Origin: Caballeronia fortuita
Lineage (GTDB): Bacteria; Pseudomonadota; Gammaproteobacteria; Burkholderiales; Burkholderiaceae
Length of the DNA stretch: 64,000 nt
Assembly (NCBI RefSeq): GCF_001544835.2
Contig: NZ_FCNX02000002.1
Coordinates: forward strand, 186,001 to 250,000
Direction: 5' to 3'
Below are positions 9,170 to 18,318 of this stretch, piece by piece. The notes beneath the pieces are model-generated. The model had not been told where the DNA came from. It saw only the letters and a program-made list of their open reading frames with translations, and made no database searches. The stretch's first letter is position 1, and every line of letters starts with the position of its first letter. Position numbers and translations under genes: made by a program.

Positions 9170-10150
9170 TCAGACGATGCGTGGATCGAGCCACGCCTGC
9201 AGCAGATCGACCGCCACGTTGGCGACGATCACGAGCAGCGACGAAAGCAGCAGCACGCCGAGCAGCACGCTGAAATCGCGCGCCATGACGGCGTCGAGCG
9301 CGAGACGCCCGAGGCCCGGCCAGCTAAACACCGTCTCAGTTACCGCCGCGCCGCCGAGCAGCGTGCCGAAGTGAATGCCGACCATCGTCGTGAGCGGCAT
9401 CAGCGCGTTGCGCAGCACATGACGCACCGTGACGCGCAGCGGATGCAGTCCCTTCGCATGCGCGGTACGCACGAAATCCTGGCGCTTCACTTCGAGCATC
9501 GCGGCGCGCGTCAGACGCGCATAGATGGCGACGAAGAAAGTCGCGAGCGTCACGGCCGGCAGCAGCACATGCTTCGCGACATCCGCAACATACGCGAAGC
9601 CGTGCAGGGACGCGCCGACGGTGATATCGCCGCCGCTCGGCAGCCAGCCGAGATGCACCGAAAACAGCACGATGGCGAGCAGGCCGATCCAGAAGCCGGG
9701 CGTCGAATACAGCAGAAGCGCGAGCACGGACAACACGCGATCCGGCCACTTGCCCGCCCAATGCGCCATGACCGCGCCGAGCACGATGCCCGCGACGATC
9801 GCAAGGGCGAGTGCGGTGCCCATCAGCAGCAAAGTGTTCGGCAGACGCGAGAGAATAAGCTGCATGACGGGCGCGTCGTATCGCGGCGAATAGCCGAGAC
9901 TGCCGTGCGCGAGATGCGACAGATACGCGCCGAGCTGATGCAGCACCGGCTGATCGAGGCCGAACTTCGCGCGCAATGCCTGCAGCGTTTCGGCGGTCGC
10001 GGAGCCCGCTTCGCCCGCGAGCACATCGGCGGCGTCGCCGGGCATCAGCTTGAGCAGGAAGAAGTTCAGGACGACGATGGCGAGCATCGTCGGCAGGGCT
10101 TGCCATGCGGTGCGTCGCGCGATGGCGGCGAAGCGCGTGCGTCGGTTCAT
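9170..10150 (-). CDS. ABC transporter permease, DppB/GsiC type
   Basis: A 326-residue inner-membrane permease. The first membrane segment (MLAIVVLNFFLLKLMPGD) ends in the MPGD motif typical of DppB-type subunits. YSTPGFWIGLLAIVLFS, the RTAHAKGLHPLRVTVRHVLRNAL coupling loop and a TVFSWPGLGRL block follow. It forms a heterodimeric pore with the DppC-type protein encoded 20 bases downstream. It starts 12 bases after the stop of the binding protein gene, so the system is co-transcribed. Confidence 0.92.
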   Translation of the reverse strand: MNRRTRFAAIARRTAWQALPTMLAIVVLNFFLLKLMPGDAADVLAGEAGSATAETLQALRAKFGLDQPVLHQLGAYLSHLAHGSLGYSPRYDAPVMQLILSRLPNTLLLMGTALALAIVAGIVLGAVMAHWAGKWPDRVLSVLALLLYSTPGFWIGLLAIVLFSVHLGWLPSGGDITVGASLHGFAYVADVAKHVLLPAVTLATFFVAIYARLTRAAMLEVKRQDFVRTAHAKGLHPLRVTVRHVLRNALMPLTTMVGIHFGTLLGGAAVTETVFSWPGLGRLALDAVMARDFSVLLGVLLLSSLLVIVANVAVDLLQAWLDPRIV

Positions 10151-10162
10151 CGGTGCCGATCC

Positions 10163-11761
10163 TCAGGCGCTCAGCCACACATCGGCGAGATTGCCTTCCA
10201 GCCCCTGCGCCGACACCGTGTGATTGCGCACGCGCCGGTTCGCGAGCGTGACCATGCGCGGCGCGACGAGATTCAGTATCGGCAGGTCGCGATACACGAT
10301 CTGCTGAAACTGCTGATAGAGCGCCACGCGCTTCTTCTCGTCCGTTTCGATCGATGCCGATTCGAGCAGCGTATCGACTTCCGCATTGCTGTAGTGCGGC
10401 GCGTTCGAGAACGGCACGCCGGGCCGGATGTTCTTCGACCAGTAGAGACGCTGCACGCCCACGCTCGGATCGAACAGCGTATTCACGCCGATGCTCGTGA
10501 AGTCGAATTGCCGGTCCGCATACACGCGCTTGAGAAACGAAGGCAGATCCTGCGAACGCACCGTCACCTCGATACCCACGCGTGCGAGCGCCGACTTCAC
10601 GTAATCGGCCTGACGGCGGTACATGTCGCCGTAAGGCAGAAAATCGTGCGTCAACTGAAAGCGCGGGCCGCCGTTCCTGCGCGGATAACCCGCGGCGTCG
10701 AGCAGCTTTTCCGCGTTGGCGATATCGAATGCGTAAGGCGCGAGCTTCGCGTCGTGATACGGCGAGGCGGGCGTGATCGGCGTCGGGGATAGGTCGGCGT
10801 AACCATAGGCGATCGTCTTCTGCACGATCTGCGGATTGATCGCGTGGGCAATCGCCTGACGCACGCGCACGTCCTTCAAGATGGGATGATCGAGATTGAA
10901 GTCGATCTCCGCCAGCGGCTCCAGAAAGCGATAACCGCGCGTTTCCACGGCGAGTTGCGGCAATTGCGTGAGACGCGGGAGATCCGAGAGCGGTACGGGA
11001 TTCTCGCCGCCTAAATCGAGCGCGCCGGTTTCGAACGCGGCGGAGCGTGCGGCGGCATCGGGAATCACCTTGAACACGAGCGAATCGATATACGGCTTGC
11101 CCGCGTCCCAGTAGTCCGGATTGCGCTCATAGACGATGCTCGCCCCGCGCGTCCACGACTTGAAGCGGAACGGCCCGGTGCCGATGGGCGCATTGTTGTG
11201 CGGGTTCGTGAGCGGATCGCCGTTCGCATAGAGATGCTTCGGCACGATCGGCGATTCGCCCGCCGACAGCGCCTTCAGCAGATACGGCGCACGCTTCGAC
11301 AGTTCGATGATCGCGGTGCGCGCATCGGGCGTCGATACGCGCGTCACGTTGGCGAAAGTGCTGCGCCCGCGAGGATGAATGGACTTCAGCAAGTCGATGG
11401 AAAACGCCACATCCGCCGATGTGAACGGTTCGCCGTCGTGCCACTTCACATTCTGGCGCAGCGTGAACGTGTACTTGAGACCGTCGGGGCTCACGGTCCA
11501 CGCGGTAGCGAGCTGCGCCTTCGGCTTCAGATCGAAGTCATAGGCGAGCAGGCCTTCGAGCACCTTCGAGCTTGCGACGAGCGCGGGGCCCGTCGTCTGG
11601 AAGATCGATACGAGCACGGGCGGCTCGGGATTGATCAGCATGTTGAGCGTGCCGCCACGCCTGGGTGCCGCTTCCTGCGCGAAGGGGAGTGAGGACAGGC
11701 CGGCGGACGCGAGGGCCGCACCTGATGAAACCAGAAAATCGCGTCGTTTGAAGCCTGCCAT
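10163..11761 (-). CDS. Dpp-type ABC substrate-binding protein with Tat-like signal
   Basis: A 532-residue solute-binding protein of the SBP_bac_5 (DppA/OppA) family. The N terminus has KRRDFL followed by a hydrophobic stretch, which fits a twin-arginine signal, so it may be exported folded. Family blocks include VKWHDGEPFTSADVAFS, NNAPIGTGPFRFKSW and RNPDYWDAGKPYID. It opens a leftward operon with two permeases, a dual ATPase and a DszC-like monooxygenase. Binding proteins of this family in sulfur islands are often called peptide-binding, but the ligand here is more likely an organosulfur compound given the context (inference). ATG 11761 has AAAGGAA about ten bases upstream. Confidence 0.92.
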   Translation of the reverse strand: MAGFKRRDFLVSSGAALASAGLSSLPFAQEAAPRRGGTLNMLINPEPPVLVSIFQTTGPALVASSKVLEGLLAYDFDLKPKAQLATAWTVSPDGLKYTFTLRQNVKWHDGEPFTSADVAFSIDLLKSIHPRGRSTFANVTRVSTPDARTAIIELSKRAPYLLKALSAGESPIVPKHLYANGDPLTNPHNNAPIGTGPFRFKSWTRGASIVYERNPDYWDAGKPYIDSLVFKVIPDAAARSAAFETGALDLGGENPVPLSDLPRLTQLPQLAVETRGYRFLEPLAEIDFNLDHPILKDVRVRQAIAHAINPQIVQKTIAYGYADLSPTPITPASPYHDAKLAPYAFDIANAEKLLDAAGYPRRNGGPRFQLTHDFLPYGDMYRRQADYVKSALARVGIEVTVRSQDLPSFLKRVYADRQFDFTSIGVNTLFDPSVGVQRLYWSKNIRPGVPFSNAPHYSNAEVDTLLESASIETDEKKRVALYQQFQQIVYRDLPILNLVAPRMVTLANRRVRNHTVSAQGLEGNLADVWLSA

Positions 11762-12022
11762 GTGATGCCGTTCCTTTCCGTTCGTTGTTCGGCGGCCGAA
11801 TGTGACGCGCCGCGGCGATCACGATAGAACGGCATCGCACGCGCGTGAACGAACGGTTATGCATATGGAAAGCACGGCGGCTCGAAAAGCATATGACGTC
11901 GGCGGCAATGCGGCACGTCGAAAACAAACCATAAATGATTCGTTGTCGGCTGGCATGAGCGCGTGCTTAACTTTCGTGCCCTGATGCATGACGGCGAGAG
12001 GCCAACCATATGGACACGCAAC
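11762..12022. promoter_or_regulatory. Divergent promoter region with an AAAGCATATGA motif
   Basis: A 261-base region between the leftward transporter operon and the rightward SfnG-like gene. It contains AAAGCATATGA at 11886-11896, about 125 bases upstream of the binding protein start; the same 11-mer occurs at 22346-22356, upstream of another leftward monooxygenase gene. A second GCATATG lies near 11860. These could be activator sites. No confident -35/-10 pair was found. Confidence 0.4.
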
Positions 12023-13230
12023 ATGAGCGAAACCACGCACCCCGCTTACGCTGAAGTACAGGCCTCGCAGTCGCGTGCGAGCGCATTCGTCGAGGTCGCT
12101 TCGCCCGCGCAGTTCCCCGACAGTCCGGTGTCGCGCGTCTTCGCGCAGCCGCTCATGCTGGGACTCTTCCTGCCGATCCAGGCAGGCGGCTGGAGCGCAT
12201 CCACGCTGCCGCGCACGACCGACTGGTCCTTCGACTACAACGCCGATCTCGTGCTGAAGGCCGAATCGCTCGGCTTCGATCTCGTGTTCGCGCTGTCTCA
12301 ATGGCTTCCGAAAGGCGGCTACGGCGGCGTCTTCAACGGCGAGGCGCTCGATTCCTTCATGACGCTCGCCGCGCTCACCGCACGCACCGAGCGCATCATT
12401 CTCGCGGCGACCAGCCACGTGCTGTACGGCCCGTGGCACCCGCTGCACTTCGCGAAGTTCACGGCGACGCTCGATCACATCTCGCGCGGGCGCTGGGGAA
12501 TCAACATCGTGACGGGACATCGCGCGGTGGAGCACGAGATGTTCGGCTGGAACCGCATCGAGCACGATCGTCGCTATGAGATGGCCGCAGAGTTCGTCGA
12601 TGCCGTGCAGCAGCTTTGGGCGCAGCGCGATAACTTCACTTTCGAGCCGGAGCTGTCGAGCTGGAAGCTCAATGGCGCGTTCGTGACGCCCAAGCCTCGC
12701 TATGGAAGGCCTCTGCTCATCAATGCGACTGGCTCGGACGCAGGCATCGAATTCGCCGCGCGCTATTCGGACGTCGTGTTCATCACGAGCCCGGCGGGGC
12801 CGGACATCGATCGCGCGCTGGAGGCGCTGCCCGCTCATGCCGCTGCGTGAAAGCCGCCGCCGCGAAATATGGCCGCACCGTCCGCACACTGCTCAACCCG
12901 CTCATCGTGTGCCGCGAGACGGCGGCCGAAGCACGCGCATATCGCGATGCGATCGTCGCCCATGCCGACGAAGGCAGCTTCCAGCGCTTCGACAGCGACG
13001 CGCACGCGTGGCGCGGCGGCATCGATCAGCGCACGCAAGCTGCGGCGCGCGCGGTGGGCGGCAACGTCTCGATCACCGGATCGCCGGAGGAAGTCGCCGA
13101 CACCATCGTGCGCCTGCATCGCGCCGGCATCGACGGCGTGCAGTTGAGCTTCTTCGATTTCAAACCCGACCTGGACTTCTTCGGCGACCGTGTCCTGCCG
13201 CTGCTGCGCGACGCGGGCCTGCGGCATTGA
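12023..13230 (+). pseudogene. SfnG/DmoA-like FMN-dependent monooxygenase, split by a frameshift
   Basis: Two adjacent frames together make one luciferase-like monooxygenase of about 400 residues. The first (ATG 12023 to stop 12850) holds the N-terminal part with FALSQWLPKGGYGG, HISRGRWGINIVTGH and EHDRRYEMAAEF, close to dimethylsulfone monooxygenase SfnG. The second (12847-13230) resumes with KYGRTVRTLLNPLIVCRETAAEA and ends with GIDGVQLSFFDFKPDLDFFGDRVLPLLRD, the normal family C terminus. The join needs a shift of one base near 12845. The frames overlap at GTGA, so coupled translation into two polypeptides is conceivable, but neither half is a complete barrel. No slippery heptamer is visible. 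It is either a decayed gene or a sequencing error. The DszB-like gene follows after 20 bases. Confidence 0.8.
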
Positions 13231-13250
13231 CTTCACGCCTGCACATTCCC

Positions 13251-14315
13251 ATGAGCCGAATCTGGTACACCCGTTGCCCCGCGCCCACGCCGTTCGGCAT
13301 CGCCGCTCAACGAGGCACGCTACAGGCCGAGTTCGCCGCCGAGGGCATCGACGTGAAAGCGCTGCAGGACGCCGACGATCCGCTCGTGCGCCGCTCGCAT
13401 TTCACGCATGCGCAGCCGTGGTCGTTCCGCCAGGGCGGCAACATTCCGGCGCTGTGGGCGCGCGCGCAAGGCAGCGACACACGGCTCATCGGCCTCACAT
13501 GGGTCGATGAGTTTCAGGCGCTCATCACGCTCGACACGCGCTTGCAGCCGACGCGCGCAAGCCTCGCGGGCCGTCGCTTCGGCCTGCCGCTGAATACGCG
13601 TGCGCAGGCGGTGGATTTCCATCGCGCGACGGCTTTGCGCGGCTTCTCGTCGCTGCTGCATGCGGCCGATACGACACTCGACGACGTGCAGCTCGTCGAT
13701 CTGCCTCACGCGCCGCGCGGGCTCGCGGACGCGAAACCCGCCGACCATCTTCCCGTCGGCGCATGGCTCGACGCGCAGCGTGCGCACGAGTTCGCGCGCG
13801 AGGCAGAGGCGCTGCTGCGGGCGGAGGCGGACGTCGTGTTCGTAAAGGGCGCGACGGGTCTCGACATCGCGAACGTTCTCGGCGCGCGCGTGCTGATCGA
13901 CATATCCGCGCATCGCGATCGCCGGGCGCATGCGAACAATGGCACGCCACGTCCGCTGACCGTCGACGCGCAACTGCTGCGAGAACGTCCCGATCTCGTC
14001 GAGCGCGTGCTGGAGCGAACTCTCGACGCAGCGGCCTGGGCGCGCGGGCATCCCGCTGAGATCGCCGCGTACGTCGCGCGCGAGGTGCGCTGCGCCGAGC
14101 ACTGGATATCGCGCGCGTACGCTTGCGGTCTGCATCGTCAACTCGAACTGGCACTCGACCCGGACGCGCTCGACGCCCTCGCCCATTTCAAGGACTTCCT
14201 GCTGCATCACGCCTTCCTGCCCGCCGATTTCGACTTCGACGGCTGGGTCGATGCCGCGCCGCTCGAAGCCGTCATCGCACGCCGGCGGGCGCAAGAGGCA
14301 GAAGCAGTTTGCCTG
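13251..14315 (+). CDS. DszB-like sulfinate desulfinase (no in-frame stop before the next gene)
   Basis: About 355 residues clearly related to DszB, which splits 2'-hydroxybiphenyl-2-sulfinate into a phenol and sulfite using Cys27, His60 and Arg70. Here YTRCP places Cys9, and HFTHAQPWSFRQGG places His50 and Arg60; the His-Arg spacing of ten is the same as in DszB, and the HFTxxQPxxxRxGGxIP block is conserved. The C-terminal half also aligns (RPDLVERVLERTLDAAAWARGH and LAHFKDFLLHHAFL). The fold is that of periplasmic binding proteins, but no signal peptide is present, so a cytoplasmic enzyme is expected. ATG 13251 directly precedes the homology. Oddly, the frame has no stop and runs into the binding protein gene; a TGA at 14314 lies in another frame. 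Substrate unknown. Confidence 0.88.
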
Positions 14316-14342
14316 ATGGATTTCCCACTCCACCGATTGCCC

Positions 14343-15923
14343 ATGAATCGACTCCCGATACGTCGCGCGCTCCTTGTCGTCGCGACGAGCCTCGCCTGCA
14401 TGACACACGGCGCACTCGCACAGACGCGCGGCGGCACGCTCAATTTCGTCGTGACGCCCGAACCCACCGCGCTCGTCGATCTCGCGACGACGGCGGTCAA
14501 CGTGCTGAAGGTCAGCCCGAAAGTCGTTGAAGGACTGCTCGACTACGACTATCAGTTCAAGCCCCGGCCCTCGCTCGCCACCTCGTGGGAAGTCGCGGAC
14601 AACGGCGAGCGCTACGTGTTCCATCTTCGCCAGGGCGTGAAGTGGCAGGACGGCAAGCCGTTCACATCGGCGGATGTTGCGTGGTCGCTCCAGACTTTAC
14701 GCACCGTGCATCCGCGCGCGAAGACGACGTTCGCGAACGTGAGCGCCATCGACACACCCGATGCGAGCACCGTCGTCATCACGTTGGCGAAGCCGGCGCC
14801 GTATCTGATCCGCGCGTTTTCGGCCTCCGAAACGCCGATCCTGCCGAAGCATCTGTACGAAGGCCGCGACGTGCTGAGCAACCCCGCGAACAACGCGCCC
14901 GTCGGCACCGGGCCGTTCCGGTTCGTCAAATGGGTACGCGGCAGCTATATCGAATATGTGCGCAACGACGATTACTGGGACAAAGGCAAGCCCTATCTGG
15001 ACAAGCTCATCGTGAAGGTGATTGCCGACCCGGCCGCGCGCGCCGTCGCACTGGAAAACGGCTCCGTCGATCTCGGTGCGGACACGCCCGTGCCGCTCGC
15101 CGATCTCGCGCGTCTGAAAGCCGACCCGAAGCTCGGCATCGAGACGCGCGGCTACGAGTTCCAGGCGGGCGTTGCGCGCATGGAATTCAATCTCGACCAG
15201 CCGGTGCTGAAAAACCTGAAGGTGCGTCAGGCGATCGCCTCCGCGATCGATCGCGAGGTGATCCGCAAGGTCGTCTACTACGGTTATGCGACCGCGAGCG
15301 CGAGTCCGCTGATGCCGGGCAATCCCTACTACGACCCCGCGCCGACGCCCTATCCGTTCGATCTCGCGCGCGCCAACGCGCTGCTCGACGAAGCCGGGTA
15401 TCCGCGCCGCGCGGACGGCACGCGCTTCGCGCTGACGGTCGATCCGCTACCCATCGGCGATCTGCCGTCGCGCACGGCCGAGTACGTGAAGTCAGCGCTG
15501 AACCGTGTGGGCATCACCGTGACGATCCGCACGCAGGACCTGCCCGCTTATCTCAAGCGCATCTATACGGATCGCGATTTCGATTTCAGCATCAACGGCA
15601 TGAGCAACCTGTTCGATCCGGTGGTCGGCGTGGCCCGTCTCTACACCACCGACAACTTCCGGCCCGGCGTGCCATTCACGAACGGCTCGCACTACAGCAA
15701 TCCGATGATCGACCGGCTGTTCGCCGACGCCGCGCAGGAATCCGACGAAACGAATCGCAAGCAGTATTTCGCGCAGATCCAGCGCATTCTCGTGAAAGAC
15801 CTGCCCGACCTCAACCTTGTCTCGCCTCAATACGTGACCGTCTATTCACGCGACGTGCGCAATCACACGACATCGCCCGACGGTACGGCCGCGAGTTTCG
15901 CCGATGTCTGGCTGCAACGCTGA
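14343..15923 (+). CDS. Dpp-type ABC substrate-binding protein, in frame with the DszB-like gene
   Basis: A 526-residue SBP_bac_5 binding protein. From ATG 14343 it has a Sec signal peptide (MNRLPIRRALL to GALAQ) followed by RGGTLNFVVTPEPTALVD and the usual blocks VKWQDGKPFTSADVAWS and NAPVGTGPFRFVKW. ATG 14316 (MDFPLH) is an alternative start. The reading frame is continuous with the upstream desulfinase, giving a possible 890-residue product from 13251, but a signal peptide in the middle of a polypeptide makes separate initiation more likely. It resembles the binding proteins at 10163 and 18319. No permease genes are adjacent, so it probably shares the transporter encoded at 6485-10150 (inference). 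Confidence 0.88.
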   Translation: MNRLPIRRALLVVATSLACMTHGALAQTRGGTLNFVVTPEPTALVDLATTAVNVLKVSPKVVEGLLDYDYQFKPRPSLATSWEVADNGERYVFHLRQGVKWQDGKPFTSADVAWSLQTLRTVHPRAKTTFANVSAIDTPDASTVVITLAKPAPYLIRAFSASETPILPKHLYEGRDVLSNPANNAPVGTGPFRFVKWVRGSYIEYVRNDDYWDKGKPYLDKLIVKVIADPAARAVALENGSVDLGADTPVPLADLARLKADPKLGIETRGYEFQAGVARMEFNLDQPVLKNLKVRQAIASAIDREVIRKVVYYGYATASASPLMPGNPYYDPAPTPYPFDLARANALLDEAGYPRRADGTRFALTVDPLPIGDLPSRTAEYVKSALNRVGITVTIRTQDLPAYLKRIYTDRDFDFSINGMSNLFDPVVGVARLYTTDNFRPGVPFTNGSHYSNPMIDRLFADAAQESDETNRKQYFAQIQRILVKDLPDLNLVSPQYVTVYSRDVRNHTTSPDGTAASFADVWLQR

Positions 15924-15951
15924 CACCTCAACCCTCAACGACACGAACGAC

Positions 15952-17007
15952 ATGGAATATCGCCAGCTCGGCCAAAGCGGCCTGAAACTCTCGACGCTCA
16001 CGCTCGGTACGATGATGTTCGGCGGCGCCACCGACGATGCGACGTCAGCGCGCATCATCGATCAGGCGGCGGAACATGGCGTCAACTCGATCGACACTGC
16101 AGACGTCTACAACGGCGGCGAATCCGAGCGCGTCGTCGGGCGCCATATCGCGAGACAGCGCGATCGCTGGGTGCTCGCGACCAAACTCGGCAATCCGCTG
16201 CGCGACGCATCGGGCCACGCGGATGCGGACGTGAACGCCGCGGGCGCATCGCGCAAGCACGTGCTGCGCGCGGTCGACGCGAGCCTCGCGCGTCTGGACA
16301 CCGATTACATCGATCTCGTCTATCTGCATCGCGAGGATCACGCGACGCCCGTCGAGGAGACCGTGCGCGCGCTCGGCGATCTGATCGCGGCCGGCAAGAT
16401 TCGCTATTACGGACTGTCGAATCATCGCGCGTGGCGCATCGCGGAGTTCGCGCATATCGCCGATGCACTCGGCGTGCCGCGTCCCGTCGCGAGCCAGCCG
16501 CTCTACAACATCGCCAATCGTCAGGTCGAGGCCGAGCAGCTCACGGCCGCGCACCGCTACGGTCTCGGCGTGATTTCGTACAGCCCGCTCGCGCGCGGCG
16601 TGCTGACAGGCAAGTACCAGCCGGGCGCGACGCCCGCCGCCGACACCCGCGCGGGACGCAACGACCGCCGCCTGCAACAGACCGAATGGCGTCCCGAGTC
16701 GATCGAACTCGCGCGCCGCGTGCACGAGCATGCCGCGTCGCGCGGCGTCACGGCCGGCCAGTTCGCGCTCGCGTGGGTGCTCAACAGCCGTTACGTGACA
16801 TCGACCATCGCCGGGCCGCGTACCGAAGCGCAGTGGCAGGACTATCTGCCCGCGCTCGACTTCAGGCTCGATGCGCGGGACGAGGCTTTCGTCGATGCGC
16901 TCGTCGCGACCGGTCATCCGTCGACGCCGGGGTTCAACGATCCGGGCCATCCCTTCTTTGGACGCGTCCCGCGGCATGGCACGCACGACGATGCGGTGAC
17001 GCGATGA
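15952..17007 (+). CDS. Aldo/keto reductase (Kv-beta/YdhF-like)
   Basis: A 351-residue NADPH-dependent oxidoreductase with the AKR (beta/alpha)8 barrel. The catalytic tetrad is visible: Asp and Tyr in DTADVYNGGES, Lys in LATKLGNP and His in LVYLHRED. The C-terminal cofactor segment STIAGPRTEAQW is also present. ATG 15952 begins the conserved MEYRQLGQSGLKLS; the frame is open a little further upstream. It lies 28 bases after the binding protein gene and its stop overlaps the next start by ATGA, so it belongs to the same rightward unit. Its likely job is reduction of an aldehyde or ketone released when a C-S bond is oxidatively cleaved (inference). Confidence 0.9.
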   Translation: MEYRQLGQSGLKLSTLTLGTMMFGGATDDATSARIIDQAAEHGVNSIDTADVYNGGESERVVGRHIARQRDRWVLATKLGNPLRDASGHADADVNAAGASRKHVLRAVDASLARLDTDYIDLVYLHREDHATPVEETVRALGDLIAAGKIRYYGLSNHRAWRIAEFAHIADALGVPRPVASQPLYNIANRQVEAEQLTAAHRYGLGVISYSPLARGVLTGKYQPGATPAADTRAGRNDRRLQQTEWRPESIELARRVHEHAASRGVTAGQFALAWVLNSRYVTSTIAGPRTEAQWQDYLPALDFRLDARDEAFVDALVATGHPSTPGFNDPGHPFFGRVPRHGTHDDAVTR

Positions 17008-18191
17008 ACGCAGCCCGGACACTGATCGATGCCGCAGCCGAACTCGGGCGGGCCTTCGCCGCGCAAGCGGCCGAGCACGACCGCACTGGCGCGGCGCCCG
17101 TCGCGCAGTTCGAAGCGCTCGAACGGGCAGGCCTGTTGCGCGCCAACATACCGGCCAGCCAAGGCGGACACGGCGCCGGACTGGCCGTGTCGCGCGCGAT
17201 CGTGAGCGAAATCGCGCGCGGCGATCCGTCCGTCGCGCTGATTCTGTCGATGCACTATTGCCAGCACGCGATCATCACGCGCGCCGAACGCACGGGTTCG
17301 GACGACTGGCCGCCCGCGCTCGCGCGACGCTTGCGGCGGGCTTCCGTCGAAGGCCGCGCGCTGCTCAACGCGGCGCAGGTGGAACCGGCGCTCGGCTCGC
17401 CATCGTTCGGCGGATTGCCCGATACGATCGCGCAGCGCACGCGCGACGGCTGGCGCATCTCGGGCCATAAGGTCTACGTGACCGGCGCGCCGCTGCTCTC
17501 ATGGATCAACGTGCTCGCGCGCACCGACGAAAACGAGCCGCGCCTCGGGCATTTTCTCGTGCCGCGCGACGCACCGGGCGTGCGCATCGTCGAAACGTGG
17601 GACCCGATCGGCATGCGCGCGAGCGCGAGCCACGACGTGCTGTTCGACGACGTAGCCCTCGCACGCGACGACGCCGTCGCGCTGCAGCCCGCGCACCTCG
17701 GCTTGCAGCGCGACCCGCACAGCATCGCGTGGTATCTGAGTCTCGTCGGCTCCGTCTACGACGGTGTCGCCCGTGCGGCGCGGGACTGGATCGTGTCGTT
17801 CGTCAAGGAGCGTAAGCCGAGCGCCCTCGGCGGCGCGCCGCTCGCGACGGTCTCGGCGGTGCAGGAGGGCATCGGCAGAATCGAGACGCTGCTCGCGACG
17901 AGCGACTGGCTGCTCGACTCCCACGCCCGCGCCGTCGATACGAATGAAGCGCCCGATGCGCTCGCGGCGATCGTGAAGCACGCGGTCATCGACAACGCGA
18001 TTCAAAGCGTGGACATCGCGCTCGACCTGGCGGGCAATCACGGCCTCGCGCGGCGCAATCCGCTCGAACGGCATTATCGGGACGTGCAGTGCGGGCGCAT
18101 TCATGCGCCGGTCAACGGTCTGATTCGCGCCAACGCCGGGCGTGCCGCGCTGGGTATTCTGCCGCGCGCCGAAACGCGCGCCGATTCGTGA
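17004..18191 (+). CDS. Acyl-CoA-dehydrogenase-like flavoprotein, possible sulfur monooxygenase
   Basis: A 395-residue acyl-CoA-dehydrogenase-fold protein that starts inside the stop of the aldo/keto reductase gene (ATGA). Blocks include QGGHGAGLAVSRAIVSEIARGDPSVALIL, GWRISGHKVYVTGAP, ETWDPIGMRASASHDVLFDDV and a C-terminal DLAGNHGLARRNPLERHYRDVQCGRIH. It differs from the DszC-like proteins nearby: the beta-domain reads WDPIGMRAS rather than DDWDGMGQRMT, and the C terminus lacks the SHNP/LHDP segment. It may therefore be a true dehydrogenase or a monooxygenase of another subgroup; I cannot decide from the sequence. Its 3' end runs into a 12-bp tandem repeat. Confidence 0.82.
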   Translation: MNAARTLIDAAAELGRAFAAQAAEHDRTGAAPVAQFEALERAGLLRANIPASQGGHGAGLAVSRAIVSEIARGDPSVALILSMHYCQHAIITRAERTGSDDWPPALARRLRRASVEGRALLNAAQVEPALGSPSFGGLPDTIAQRTRDGWRISGHKVYVTGAPLLSWINVLARTDENEPRLGHFLVPRDAPGVRIVETWDPIGMRASASHDVLFDDVALARDDAVALQPAHLGLQRDPHSIAWYLSLVGSVYDGVARAARDWIVSFVKERKPSALGGAPLATVSAVQEGIGRIETLLATSDWLLDSHARAVDTNEAPDALAAIVKHAVIDNAIQSVDIALDLAGNHGLARRNPLERHYRDVQCGRIHAPVNGLIRANAGRAALGILPRAETRADS

Positions 18192-18228
18192 ACCGATTCG
18201 TGAGCCGATTCGTGAGCCGATTCGTGAG
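18181..18228 (+). repeat. Tandem repeat, 12 bp x 4
   Basis: Four head-to-tail copies of CCGATTCGTGAR (18181, 18193, 18205, 18217), followed by a partial CCG. The stop codon of the acyl-CoA-dehydrogenase-like gene (TGA, 18189-18191) lies in the first copy; the other three extend into the leader of the downstream binding protein gene. Copies are identical except for one base in the first. Confidence 0.9.
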
Positions 18229-18318
18229 CCGCACAAGCTAAGCTGTATTTTTCGTTTTCCCATCGACACCGCGCCCGATAACATCCGGGAGACTTACAAA
18301 AAAATCGGCGTACTGAAC

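Noticed and set aside
11951..11968. Possible sigma54 promoter (TGGCATG...GTGC), since sfn genes are often sigma54-dependent
   Set aside because: The GG-to-GC spacing is one base too long for a sigma54 element.
12847..13230. Independent small gene
   Set aside because: Its sequence is the normal C terminus of the luciferase-like monooxygenase encoded just before it in another frame.
18181..18228. CRISPR-like array
   Set aside because: Direct head-to-tail 12-bp units without spacers; a simple tandem repeat.
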